Source: Sphingobium sp. TCM1
GTDB taxonomy: Bacteria > Pseudomonadota > Alphaproteobacteria > Sphingomonadales > Sphingomonadaceae
Direction: 5' to 3'
Length of the DNA: 64,000 bases
Assembly: GCF_001650725.1 (NCBI RefSeq)
Contig: NZ_LXVX01000039.1
Coordinates: 249,131-313,130, forward strand
Part shown: piece after piece, positions 56,308-64,000 of the stretch
How the letters are laid out: the number at the start of each line of letters is the position of its first letter
Position numbering within the stretch: the first letter of the stretch is position 1
Translations under genes and position numbers: made by a program
Notes under the pieces: generated by a model
Databases searched by the model: none
What the model saw: the letters and a program-made list of their open reading frames with translations, nothing else
Told to the model about the DNA's origin: nothing

Positions 56308-57146
56308 CCCTTCAATTCCATCGCCCGGTCATAGAGGGTCCGACGGTCGAGGCCGAATTTCTTCGCCACCTCGCCCGCCGCCTTCGACACGGGCAGACGC
56401 GCCATCGCCTCCAGCAGCGCGGCGTCCGCATCCTCGGCGCTGGGCGGCGGAGCCTCGCCGGGCGGGCCGACGATGACAACGATCTCTCCCTTGGGCGGCG
56501 CGTCAGCGTAGCGGGCGGACAGGTCCGTGAGGGTGCCGGTCGCCGTTTCCTCGAACGCCTTGCTGATCTCCCGGCTGACCGCCGCGTCCCGGTCGCCCAG
56601 ATGCGCAGCCATGGCGGACAGGCTCTCCGACAGGCGCGGGCCGCTTTCGTAGAAGACCAGCGTCGCCCGCAATGCCGCCACCTCGTTCAACGTATCGCCC
56701 CGCGCCTTCGCCTTGGCCGGCAGGAAACCCATGAAGAGGAAGCGGTCGGTCGGCAGGCCGGACAGCGTCAGCGCCGCGATCGCCGCGCTGGGACCAGGCA
56801 GGGTCGTGATCTTGCGCCCGGCGGCGCGCGCATCGCGCACCAGCTTGTAGCCCGGATCGGAGATGAGCGGCGTGCCCGCGTCCGACAGCAGCGCGACCGA
56901 TTCGCCCGCCATCCGCTCCACCAACCGCTGGCGCACATTTTCGGCGCTATGGTCATGATAGGGAATCATCGGCCGATCCGACCCGGCATGACGCAGCAGC
57001 CGTGCGCTCACCCGTGTATCTTCCACGGCGATCACATCGGCCAGCCGCAGGACTTCGGCGCCGCGCGGCGTAAGGTCTCCGAGGTTGCCGATCGGCCCCG
57101 CAACAATGTAAAGCCCCGGCTCAAGCCCTGAATTTCGAGTTTCCAT
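56304..57146 (-). CDS. rsmI: 16S rRNA 2'-O-ribose C1402 methyltransferase
   Basis: 280-residue SAM-dependent tetrapyrrole-methylase-fold enzyme that methylates the ribose of C1402 in the decoding centre. Motifs: GLYIVAGPIGNLGDLTPR, IAVEDTRVSARLL, PYHDHSAENVRQRLVERM, VALLSDAGTPLISDPGYKLV, LPGPSAAIAAL, FYESGPRLSESL, and the C-terminal GEIVVIVGPP. ATG at 57146 is chosen because the fold starts within 10 residues; the open frame extends upstream across the divergent promoter. Downstream overlap with yraN. Confidence 0.94.
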   Translation of the reverse strand: METRNSGLEPGLYIVAGPIGNLGDLTPRGAEVLRLADVIAVEDTRVSARLLRHAGSDRPMIPYHDHSAENVRQRLVERMAGESVALLSDAGTPLISDPGYKLVRDARAAGRKITTLPGPSAAIAALTLSGLPTDRFLFMGFLPAKAKARGDTLNEVAALRATLVFYESGPRLSESLSAMAAHLGDRDAAVSREISKAFEETATGTLTDLSARYADAPPKGEIVVIVGPPGEAPPPSAEDADAALLEAMARLPVSKAAGEVAKKFGLDRRTLYDRAMELKG

Positions 57147-57157
57147 AAGGACGCCAG

Positions 57158-58375
57158 ATGACAGAGACGGATGCCGCCCGGCAAGCCCCCCGGCAAACCC
57201 ATGTGTTCGCCGCAATGAAACGGGGCGCGCGGATCGCCTTCATGGGGGCAGCCCTGTTCCTCGCCGCCTGTCAATCGATCGTGCCCAAGGGGCCGGCGCC
57301 GGCGGCCCCCAGCGGCCCTGCCCAGCCGACCGGGCCGGACGTGACGCAGGGCCTGCCCACCGACACGACCCGCCATCGCGTGGCGTTGCTGGTACCGATG
57401 AGCGGCCCCAATGCCGGGGTCGGCCAGTCGATCGCCAACGCCACGACGCTGGCGCTGCTCGATACCCGGACCGACAAGGTGCGGATCACCACCTATGACA
57501 CCGCGCTGGGTGCGGCGGCGGCCGTGAACCGGGCGCTGGCGGAGGGCAATCGCCTGATCCTGGGCCCGTTGCTGGCGGAGGATGCGCGTGTGGTCGGACC
57601 GATCGCGGCGCGCGCCAATGTGCCGGTGATCAGCTTTTCCAACGACGCCAGCATCGCGGGCAGCGGCGTCTACATCATGGGCTATAATCCCAACCAGTCG
57701 ATCGAGCGGGTCGTCGGCTTTGCGCGCGGCAAGGGACTGAGCCGGTTCGGCGCGCTGGTGCCGCGCGGCACCTATGGCGAACGCGCCGGCAATGCGCTGC
57801 TGCGCGCGGTCGAGCAGGCCGGCGGAACGGTGGTGTCGATGCAGAGCTTCGACCGGTCGCCCGCGTCGATCACGGCGGCGGTCAAGAAGTTGCAGGCTTC
57901 GTCCAGCTATGACGCGCTGCTGATCGCCGACAGCGGCCGGGTGGCGTTGCAGGTCGCGCCGATCGTCCGGAAAAATGGCGGCGCGAGCGCCCGGCTGTTG
58001 GGCACGGAACTGTGGAACACGGACACCGCGCTGGCGTCCAGCCCAGTGCTGCGCGGCGCCTGGTTCGCCAGCGTGTCGGACACGCTCTATGGCCAACTCG
58101 CCAACAAATATCGCGCCCGCTACGGCAGCGCGCCCTTCCGCCTGTCTTCGCTCGGCTATGACGCCGTACTGCTGACAGTGCGGATCGCGCAGGACTGGAA
58201 GCCGGGCAGCCCCTTCCCCAATGCCCGGCTGCGCGACGCGGGCGGCTTTTCCGGCATTGACGGCGCCTTCCGCTTCACCCGGGGCGGCATTGCCGAACGC
58301 GCGCTGGAAGTCAGCGAAGTGGGGGCGGGCGCCCTGTCGGTCGTCGATCCTGCCCCGCGTGGCTTCGGCGAATAA
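57158..58375 (+). CDS. Penicillin-binding protein activator, LpoA-like lipoprotein
   Basis: 405-residue lipoprotein with a periplasmic-binding type I fold, annotated in the family as LpoA-like activator of PBP1A. A lipobox LAAC follows the hydrophobic stretch IAFMGAALFLAAC (about 27-39). A Pro/Ala-rich tether leads to HRVALLVPMSGPNAGVGQSIANATTLAL, RLILGPLLAEDARVV, VPVISFSNDASIAGSGVYIMGY and the C-terminal GIDGAFRFTRGGIAERALEV. AAGGA upstream supports 57158. Divergent from rsmI over 11 bp, as in most alphaproteobacteria. The regulator function in this clade is inferred. Confidence 0.85.
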   Translation: MTETDAARQAPRQTHVFAAMKRGARIAFMGAALFLAACQSIVPKGPAPAAPSGPAQPTGPDVTQGLPTDTTRHRVALLVPMSGPNAGVGQSIANATTLALLDTRTDKVRITTYDTALGAAAAVNRALAEGNRLILGPLLAEDARVVGPIAARANVPVISFSNDASIAGSGVYIMGYNPNQSIERVVGFARGKGLSRFGALVPRGTYGERAGNALLRAVEQAGGTVVSMQSFDRSPASITAAVKKLQASSSYDALLIADSGRVALQVAPIVRKNGGASARLLGTELWNTDTALASSPVLRGAWFASVSDTLYGQLANKYRARYGSAPFRLSSLGYDAVLLTVRIAQDWKPGSPFPNARLRDAGGFSGIDGAFRFTRGGIAERALEVSEVGAGALSVVDPAPRGFGE

Positions 58376-58463
58376 TCTTCTGTTGTTCTAAGGACATGGC
58401 GGCCTAGACTGGACCGGTCCGTTTGCCCTGAGCGATGCGGACCAGAGAAGGGGAAAGCCGTCC

Positions 58464-59690
58464 ATGTCCTTGACCGTCCGCATCCTGATCGCCCTCGTCG
58501 CGGGGCTGGCCTGCGGCATCGCACTCGCCGAATGGGGCGGACCTTGGGAAGCGGATGTAGTGGCCATCGCCCAGCCGGTGGGCAAGGCTTGGCTCGGCGG
58601 CCTCCAGATGCCGCTCATCCCCCTGATCTTCGCCTTGCTGGTGACGGGCATCGCCCAGGCGGCGACCACGGCCCGCAGCAGCGGCATGGCGGGCCGGGCG
58701 ATCGGCCTGTTCGCGATCCTGCTGGTCGGGTCGGCCGGCGTTGCGGCGCTGGTCGGACCGCTGATGCTGCACCTCTGGTCCGTTCCGGCCGGCGCGGTCG
58801 GCGCGCTTGCAGGCGCCGGGCCCGTTACCGACGTGCCCGACATGCGGCCCTCGGCCGAATGGCTGCTGGGCTTCATCCCGGTCAATCCGCTGAAATCCGC
58901 CGCCGATGGGCAGGTCGTCGCCGTCGTCCTGTTCGCGCTGGTCTTCGGCTTTGCGGTGACGCGCATCGCAGAGGAACGACGCGGCCAGCTCACCGGCCTG
59001 TTCGACGCTCTGGCCGATGCGCTGTTGGTGGTGGTAAACTGGGTGCTGTGGCTCGCGCCGATCGGCGTCTTCGCACTGGCGCTGGTGGCTGGTGCGCGAT
59101 CGGGCCTGGCCACGGCAGGTGCGCTGCTCCACTATATCGGCTTCATCGTGCTGATCTGCGTCATCGTGACGCTGCTGGTCTATCCGCTGGTCGTCATCAT
59201 GGGCCGCATCGCGCCCGGCCGCTTCGCCCGCGCCGCTTTCCCCGCGCAGGCTATAGCCTTCTCGACGCAAAGCTCGATCGCCTCCCTGCCCGCCATGATC
59301 CAGGCGAGCGACGGGCCGCTCGCGGTGCGCGAAACCAGCCGCAGCATCGTGCTGCCGCTCGCCATCTCGCTGTTCCGCATCACCAGCCCGCCCGCCAATC
59401 TGGGCGTGGCCCTCTATGTGGCCGCCATGAACGGCGTGGCGCTGGGGCCGACGCAGCTCGTCATGGGCGTGGCGGTAGCGGCGATCGTCAGCCTGGCGGC
59501 GGTGGGCCTGCCCAGCCAGATCACCTTCTTCACCACCACCGGCCCGATCTGCCTGGCCATGGGGGTGCCGGTCGAGGCGCTGCCGCTGTTGCTGGCCGTG
59601 GAAACGGTGCCCGACATCTTCCGCACCGTGGGTAATGTGACCGCCGACATGGCGGCGGCGCGAATCATCGACCGAGGGTACAGAGAATAA
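58464..59690 (+). CDS. Dicarboxylate/amino acid:cation symporter (DAACS family)
   Basis: 408-residue secondary transporter of the glutamate/dicarboxylate (GltP/DctA) family. About eight membrane helices and two re-entrant loops. Conserved sites: LGGLQMPLIPLIFALLVTGI in the second helix, FIPVNPLKSAADGQVVAVVLFALVFG, AFSTQSSIASLPAMIQ as the serine-rich re-entrant loop, and FRITSPPANLGVALYVAAM then RTVGNVTADMAAARII at the C-terminus holding substrate and cation residues. Substrate not determinable. Stops 3 bp before the convergent cyclophilin gene. Confidence 0.92.
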   Translation: MSLTVRILIALVAGLACGIALAEWGGPWEADVVAIAQPVGKAWLGGLQMPLIPLIFALLVTGIAQAATTARSSGMAGRAIGLFAILLVGSAGVAALVGPLMLHLWSVPAGAVGALAGAGPVTDVPDMRPSAEWLLGFIPVNPLKSAADGQVVAVVLFALVFGFAVTRIAEERRGQLTGLFDALADALLVVVNWVLWLAPIGVFALALVAGARSGLATAGALLHYIGFIVLICVIVTLLVYPLVVIMGRIAPGRFARAAFPAQAIAFSTQSSIASLPAMIQASDGPLAVRETSRSIVLPLAISLFRITSPPANLGVALYVAAMNGVALGPTQLVMGVAVAAIVSLAAVGLPSQITFFTTTGPICLAMGVPVEALPLLLAVETVPDIFRTVGNVTADMAAARIIDRGYRE

Positions 59691-59693
59691 TAT

Positions 59694-60302
59694 TCAGGGC
59701 AGTCGGCGCGCGGTGAGGATCTTGACCGGCGTCTCCAGCATCTGCCCCTTCATTACCCCTTCCTCCCTGGTCGGGGACTTGGGCGCGACCAGGATCGCCT
59801 TCACCACGTCCAGCCCATCGACCACATGGGCGAAGACGGCGAAGCCCTGATTGTCGCCGGCGGATTGCGGCTGCGCGTCCATCGCCGGCATCTTGCCCAG
59901 CACCACGAAGAAATCCCCGGTCGCGCTGCCCGGCGCGTAGCGCGCCATCGACAGCGCCCCCTCATCATGGGTGAGGCCGGTCTGCGTCGTCGGCTCATGC
60001 CGGATGGGCGGAAGAATCCGCTTCGGATCATTCTGCGCCCCGCCCTGAACGAAGCCATAGTCCGCCGCGCCGACGCCGCGATAGAATTGAGTGCCGTCGA
60101 GCCGCTTCTGATCGACATATTTCAGGAAATTGCCGGCGGTGATCGGCGCCCTGTCGATGTGGACGGCGACGACGATCCGCCCCCTCTCGGTATCGAGCGC
60201 GACCCGGACGTCGGCGGGATTGGGCGCAGCTGGCTCCGACTGCGCAATCGCAGGGGACAGGCTGAGGGCGGCGAGCAGGAAAAGGGCGAACTGGCGAATC
60301 AT
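59694..60302 (-). CDS. Periplasmic cyclophilin-type peptidyl-prolyl isomerase
   Basis: 202-residue cyclophilin with a signal peptide (about 1-20, ending AIAQS). Core: VALDTERGRIVVAVHIDRAPITAGNFLKYVD, GTQFYRGV, FVQGGAQND, GALSMARYAPGSATGDFFVVLG and GFAVFAHVVDGLDVVKAIL. The usual active-site Arg (FHRV/FYRG) is present. Catalyses Pro isomerisation of exported proteins. Lies 42 bp after dnaA on the same strand. Confidence 0.93.
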   Translation of the reverse strand: MIRQFALFLLAALSLSPAIAQSEPAAPNPADVRVALDTERGRIVVAVHIDRAPITAGNFLKYVDQKRLDGTQFYRGVGAADYGFVQGGAQNDPKRILPPIRHEPTTQTGLTHDEGALSMARYAPGSATGDFFVVLGKMPAMDAQPQSAGDNQGFAVFAHVVDGLDVVKAILVAPKSPTREEGVMKGQMLETPVKILTARRLP

Positions 60303-60344
60303 CGCGCCAGCCTAGCCGATCATGTGGCCAGCGCCAGAGGGCCG

Positions 60345-61751
60345 TCAGCCCTCCAGCTGGCGCAGCAGCGCGCGGACGTCGGCGTCCATGTCGGGATTGC
60401 TCTCGCGCAGCGCCTCGATCGTGCGTACCGCGTGAATCACCGTGCTGTGATCGCGCCCGCCGAAGATACGGCCGATTTCGGGCAGCGATCGCGGCGTCAT
60501 CTTCTTGGCGAGATACATGGCGACCTGGCGCGGACGGGCGACCGCGCGGGCGCGGCGCTTGGAGCGCATCTCGGATGGATCGATCTTGAAATGGGCCGCG
60601 CAGGCCTTCTGAATCTCGTCCACGGTAACGCGGCGGGCGTTGGCGCGCACTGCGTCGGCCAGCATCCCCTGCGCGAAGTCGAGGTCGATCGAGCGGCCGG
60701 TCAGCTGGCCATAGGCGACCAGCTTGTTGAAGGCCCCCTCCAGCTCGCGCACGTTCGAGCGAATCGAGCGCGCGAGGAAGTCGATCACGGCATCGGGCAC
60801 CGGGGGATCGCCAGCGACGGCGCGCTTCGATTCGAGGATGGCGAGTCGCAGGTCGAGATCGGCCGGACGGATGTCGGCGACGAGACCACCCGCCAGGCGC
60901 GACAGGATGCGCGCGTCGATCGATTCGAGCATCTGCGGCGCCCGGTCGGCGGTCACGACGATCCGCGCGCCCGTGTCGATCAGGTCGTTGATCGTGTGCA
61001 GAAACTCCTCCTGCGTCGATCCCTTGCCCGCGATGAACTGGACATCGTCGATCAGCAGCAAGCGCGCCGCGCGCAGCCGCGCCTTGAACGCCATCGTCTC
61101 GTTGGCGCGCATCGCGCTCACGAATTCGACCATGAAACGCTCGGCCGACATGTAAAGGACCGGCTCCGAAGGCGAGTGCGCGGAAAAGGCCGCCGCGATC
61201 GCGTGGAGCAGATGCGTCTTCCCCTGGCCGGTGGCGCCATGGATGAAGAGCGGGGTGAAGCGCGGCTGGGCTTCGCCCGCCATCGCCTGGGCCGCGGAAA
61301 AGGCGAGCCGGTTGGTTTCGCCCACGACGAATTCGGCAAAGCCATGGCGCGGCTGGAAATTGGAGGCGATCGGCGATTCGGCCGGCTCGGTTGCGGCCGG
61401 TTCGAGATGCACGACTTCCAGCAGGCGCGGGCCAGTGGCGTCGGGTGCGCGCCGCACGCGTACTTCCCGCACGCCGACGCCAGCGCTGCGCCATGCCATG
61501 CGCAGGCGATCGCCGAACTGGCCCGAAACGAAATTGGCGCTGAAGTCGGTCGCGACGAACAGGTCGAGCGTCTGCGATTCGGAGCAATAGTCACCCAAGC
61601 GGGCGGGCTTCAGCCACTGGTCGAACAGGCGCGCACCCAGATCGCGGCGCAAACCGGCGCGGATGGCAGTCCAGGCGGACTCCAGGCCAGCCATATCCTG
61701 CGTTTCCAATGCCCGTCGACCAACCACTGCTGCCCTGTCCTTCATTGCCAA
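60345..61751 (-). CDS. dnaA: Chromosomal replication initiator DnaA
   Basis: 468-residue AAA+ initiator. Domain I (about 1-90), short linker, domain III with Walker A HGATGQGKTHLLHAIA (about 170-185), Walker B LLLIDDVQFIAGKG, sensor I VVTADRAP and sensor II/box VII RLAGGLVADI, then domain IV with the helix-turn-helix and signature GRDHSTVIHAVRTIE for DnaA-box binding. Complete. The gene order rpsT-dnaA is usual for alphaproteobacteria. The 400-bp upstream gap holds a striking A/T-rich inverted repeat. Confidence 0.96.
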   Translation of the reverse strand: MAMKDRAAVVGRRALETQDMAGLESAWTAIRAGLRRDLGARLFDQWLKPARLGDYCSESQTLDLFVATDFSANFVSGQFGDRLRMAWRSAGVGVREVRVRRAPDATGPRLLEVVHLEPAATEPAESPIASNFQPRHGFAEFVVGETNRLAFSAAQAMAGEAQPRFTPLFIHGATGQGKTHLLHAIAAAFSAHSPSEPVLYMSAERFMVEFVSAMRANETMAFKARLRAARLLLIDDVQFIAGKGSTQEEFLHTINDLIDTGARIVVTADRAPQMLESIDARILSRLAGGLVADIRPADLDLRLAILESKRAVAGDPPVPDAVIDFLARSIRSNVRELEGAFNKLVAYGQLTGRSIDLDFAQGMLADAVRANARRVTVDEIQKACAAHFKIDPSEMRSKRRARAVARPRQVAMYLAKKMTPRSLPEIGRIFGGRDHSTVIHAVRTIEALRESNPDMDADVRALLRQLEG

Positions 61752-61973
61752 GTCGTCCCCCCAGACCCCGCATCATATGGCGCAAACATGGTTGTTCGGG
61801 AAAGCACACGCTTCCCCGAGCATCTTGCATCATCTGACATTGTGACGGCCGCCGAATGTGATTCGAGTGGCGGCCGGAGGATCAAAATAGACAGGCCCGC
61901 TTGGCCGGATCAAGGCCGTCCCGGTTCAAAAAAGTGAAATAAAGCCGTTGACTCAGCGAATCCGCGGAAAAGC

Positions 61974-62009
61974 AAATATCGGAAAATAATACTTATTTTT
62001 CAGATATTT
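61974..62009. repeat. A/T-rich inverted repeat between dnaA and rpsT
   Basis: AAATATCGGAAAATAA (61974-61989) faces TTATTTTTCAGATATTT (61993-62009); the second is the reverse complement of the first with one substitution and one inserted A. The rest of the 400-bp gap (61,752-62,151) shows no gene, only the dnaA promoter zone and the rpsT terminator. Confidence 0.6.
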
Positions 62010-62096
62010 AGTCGTGAGCGATTTTGGCCATGGGGGTCGAATCGCAGGAATTGCGCGGATGTCAAAAAGTGACTGGCATGTGAACGAACGATGAAA

Positions 62097-62124
62097 AGCC
62101 CGCCCCGGAGATCCGGGGCGGGCT
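62097..62124 (-). terminator. Terminator of rpsT
   Basis: Perfect 12-bp stem AGCCCGCCCCGG with CCGGGGCGGGCT, followed on the minus strand by TTTT. Confidence 0.85.
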
Positions 62125-62151
62125 CTCAATTCCGATAATCCCTTGGAGGGA

Positions 62152-62415
62152 TCAGGCGATCGCGCTGACGGCCTTGGTCAGGCGGCCGAACTTGCGCGCG
62201 GCGGTGTTCTTGTGCAGCACGCCGCGGGCGACGCCGCGGGCCAGTTCGGGCTGGACCGACTGCAGCGCGGTGGCGGCGGCGTCCTTGTCACCGGCGGTGA
62301 TGGCGGCTTCCACCTTCTTCACCAGGGTGCGGATCCGGCTGATGCGGGCGCCATTGATCGCGGCGCGACGCTCGTTGCGACGGATGCGCTTCTTGGCTTG
62401 CGGCGTATTGGCCAT
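62152..62415 (-). CDS. rpsT: 30S ribosomal protein S20
   Basis: 87-residue S20: MANTPQAKKRIRRNERRAAINGARISRIRTLVKKVEAAI (in part), then ELARGVARGVLHKNTAARKFGRLTKAVSAI. Three-helix bundle binding 16S rRNA helix 44 and the 5' domain. It is basic throughout, with normal length, and is followed by a strong terminator. Start ATG is immediately clear from the conserved MANT. Confidence 0.97.
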   Translation of the reverse strand: MANTPQAKKRIRRNERRAAINGARISRIRTLVKKVEAAITAGDKDAAATALQSVQPELARGVARGVLHKNTAARKFGRLTKAVSAIA

Positions 62416-62531
62416 TCTATTCCTCGGTTCTCGTCAAATCTCGGGAAGAGGCCAATCGACGGTCCGACCTGCCTCGTGAAGGTGCGCCCCTTACAGGGGT
62501 TCACGGCAGGCGTCAACCGCCCGGACCCGCG

Positions 62532-63359
62532 CTATTTCTGGCATTTCGGGCAGAAGAAGGTCGATCGGCCGCCATCGACTCGCCGCAAGACCGTGCCACC
62601 GCAAAGGCACGGCTCGCCTTCGCGCCCGTAAACACGCCATTGTTTGGAAAAATAGCCCAGTTCCCCATCGGGCCGCGCATAATCGCGCAGCGTGGATCCG
62701 CCTGCGACGATCGCGGCCGACAACACATCGCGAATCGCCTCGACCAGCAGCGTCAGCCGCGGACGGCTGATCTTGCCCGCGGGTCGAGTCGGGGCAATGC
62801 CCGCCATGTTGAGCGCTTCGCACACATAGATATTGCCCAACCCCGCCACGATCCGCTGGTCCAGCAGCGCGGCCTTGATCGACGTCGCCTTGCCCCGGAG
62901 CGCGGCGGCGAGCCGAACGGCGTCGAAATCCGGGCCGAGCGGTTCCGGTCCCATGCGGGTGAAGGGGGCATAGGCCCGCCACGCATCGGACCGGACGAGA
63001 TCGAGCGACCCGAATCGGCGCGGGTCGTTGAGCGAGAGAAGATGGCCCTGCCCTGACTCCCTCGGCGCCGTCTCCAGCAGCAGATGGTCGTGCGCGCCGA
63101 TCTCCGCCGGGTCGATCCGCCAGCGTCCCGACATGCCGAGATGGAAGATCATCATGTCGCCGCGATCGGTTTCGATGAGGCCATATTTGGCGCGGCGCGA
63201 CAGGCCCGTGACAGTCGCACCGGTCAGCCGCTGGCGCAGGTCGACCGGGATGGGAAAGCGCAGGTCGGCGCGACGCGGCTCCACCCGCGTCAGAATGCTC
63301 CCCTGAAGGACGGAACGCAGGCCCGCGACGGTGGTTTCGACTTCGGGAAGTTCTGGCAT
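62532..63359 (-). CDS. mutM: Formamidopyrimidine-DNA glycosylase (Fpg)
   Basis: 275-residue bifunctional glycosylase/AP lyase removing 8-oxoguanine and formamidopyrimidines. The start must be at 63359 so that Pro2 (PELPEVET), the catalytic nucleophile, becomes the N-terminus; a Met three codons upstream is excluded. Other sites: LSRRAKYGLI with the catalytic Lys, LDQRIVAGLGNIYVCEALN, and the C-terminal zinc finger CLCGGTVLRRVDGG ... FFCPKCQK. Divergent from ubiE, the standard arrangement. Confidence 0.96.
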   Translation of the reverse strand: MPELPEVETTVAGLRSVLQGSILTRVEPRRADLRFPIPVDLRQRLTGATVTGLSRRAKYGLIETDRGDMMIFHLGMSGRWRIDPAEIGAHDHLLLETAPRESGQGHLLSLNDPRRFGSLDLVRSDAWRAYAPFTRMGPEPLGPDFDAVRLAAALRGKATSIKAALLDQRIVAGLGNIYVCEALNMAGIAPTRPAGKISRPRLTLLVEAIRDVLSAAIVAGGSTLRDYARPDGELGYFSKQWRVYGREGEPCLCGGTVLRRVDGGRSTFFCPKCQK

Positions 63360-63441
63360 GAACGGCATCTAGGAAAGGTCAGGCAGAATAACCAGCTTCT
63401 TGGCTGGAACAGCGCCGCATCTCTGTCTAGAGGGCTTCATC

Positions 63442-64000
63442 ATGAGCGAAACAGCATCCTTCGGCTATCGCGACGTCGATGCCGCCGAAAAGGCGGGCAT
63501 GGTCCGCGCAGTCTTCTCCAATGTTGCGGCAAAATATGACCTGATGAACGACGCCATGTCGGGCGGCGCGCATAGGCTGTGGAAGGACCAGTTCGTGCGG
63601 CGCGTGAAGCCGCGCGCCGGGGAACAGATTCTCGACATGGCGGGCGGCACGGGCGATATCGCGTTCCGGATGCACAGGCTTGGCGCGCATGTCACGGTTT
63701 CGGACATCAATCCCGAGATGCTGGCCGTGGGCGTCGAGCGGGCACAGAAGAAAGGGTATGAGGGGCTGATCTGGTCGGAGCAGAATGCCGAACAACTGAC
63801 CTTCGGCGACCGCGAATTCGACGCCTATACGATTGCTTTCGGCATCCGCAACGTCACCCATATCGACGAGGCGCTGCGCGAGGCCCATCGCGTATTGAAG
63901 TTCGGCGGGCGCTTCTTCTGCCTGGAATTCTCCACCACCACCTGGCCGGGCTTTTCGGACGTCTATGACGTCTATTCGCACAAGCTGGTGCCGCAGCTTG
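63442..64000 (+). CDS. ubiE: Ubiquinone/menaquinone methyltransferase UbiE, N-terminal part
   Basis: First 186 codons of UbiE, cut by the window end. It C-methylates the ubiquinone precursor using SAM. MSETASFGYRDVDAAEKAGM, VFSNVAAKYDLMNDAMSGGAHRLWKD, ILDMAGGTGDIAFR (SAM site), DINPEMLAVG, AYTIAFGIRNVTHIDEAL and RFFCLEFS are the family motifs. Divergent from mutM over 82 bp. Confidence 0.95.
   Translation, partial: MSETASFGYRDVDAAEKAGMVRAVFSNVAAKYDLMNDAMSGGAHRLWKDQFVRRVKPRAGEQILDMAGGTGDIAFRMHRLGAHVTVSDINPEMLAVGVERAQKKGYEGLIWSEQNAEQLTFGDREFDAYTIAFGIRNVTHIDEALREAHRVLKFGGRFFCLEFSTTTWPGFSDVYDVYSHKLVPQL

Noticed and set aside
59826..61937. 703-codon plus-strand frame over the cyclophilin and dnaA genes
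   Set aside because: Antisense shadow spanning two conserved genes and their gap.
61752..62151. Chromosomal origin next to dnaA
   Set aside because: No cluster of DnaA boxes could be seen, and origins in many alphaproteobacteria lie elsewhere; not claimed.

Overview
The window reads as a chromosomal segment of an alphaproteobacterium of the Sphingomonadaceae (Sphingobium/Sphingomonas type). The support is a GC-rich host backbone, a TonB-dependent receptor beside a lipoprotein beta-propeller phytase, an OprP-type porin, and typical alphaproteobacterial gene orders (yraN-rsmI-LpoA-like-gshB, and ubiE/mutM/rpsT/dnaA). The assignment rests on gene content and style only; no rRNA or tRNA gene was seen.

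Left host arm (1-18.8 kb): the end of a CDF metal exporter; a receptor/phytase pair; lgt with a MidA-like methyltransferase; gmk; a DUF2585 membrane protein; fumC; a phosphate-selective-type porin with a convincing PHO box; an oligopeptide-type binding lipoprotein; DUF4112; a T2 ribonuclease overlapping nadC; a Phd/VapC toxin-antitoxin pair with a 22-bp palindromic operator; nadA; DUF4230; an MBL hydrolase; and xerC. Immediately after xerC lies the detached C-terminal end of a dedA gene on the minus strand.

Prophage (about 18,822-54,415, 35.6 kb, visibly lower G+C): a large serine integrase lies next to attL. It is followed by a small early region on both strands, an HNH endonuclease, two antisense secreted proteins, and a complete HK97-type head module (terS, terL, portal, protease, capsid). 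Then come the connectors, a siphovirus tail with a G/T frameshift site, the tape measure, a J-like tip protein and a 2,184-residue fibre. Small membrane proteins, two unknown gene islands and a cargo region follow, ending at attR. I could recognise no repressor, endolysin or full replication module.

The most unusual feature is the integration site. The phage has recombined inside dedA, between residues of a loop. It brings its own diverged DedA tail of about 80 codons, so the lysogen makes a host/phage chimeric DedA while the host's original tail is stranded 35.6 kb away. Only one alignment of the core restores the empty-site reading frame, and that same alignment makes attP an almost perfect palindrome. 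A second system-level feature is that most first genes of phage operons have an AATAAATA-type box followed by a leader hairpin, whose 3' arm usually contains the ribosome binding site. This looks like a shared phage expression-control element.

Right host arm (54.2-64 kb): chimeric dedA, gshB, yraN, rsmI, an LpoA-like lipoprotein, a dicarboxylate/amino-acid symporter, a periplasmic cyclophilin, dnaA, rpsT, mutM and the start of ubiE.
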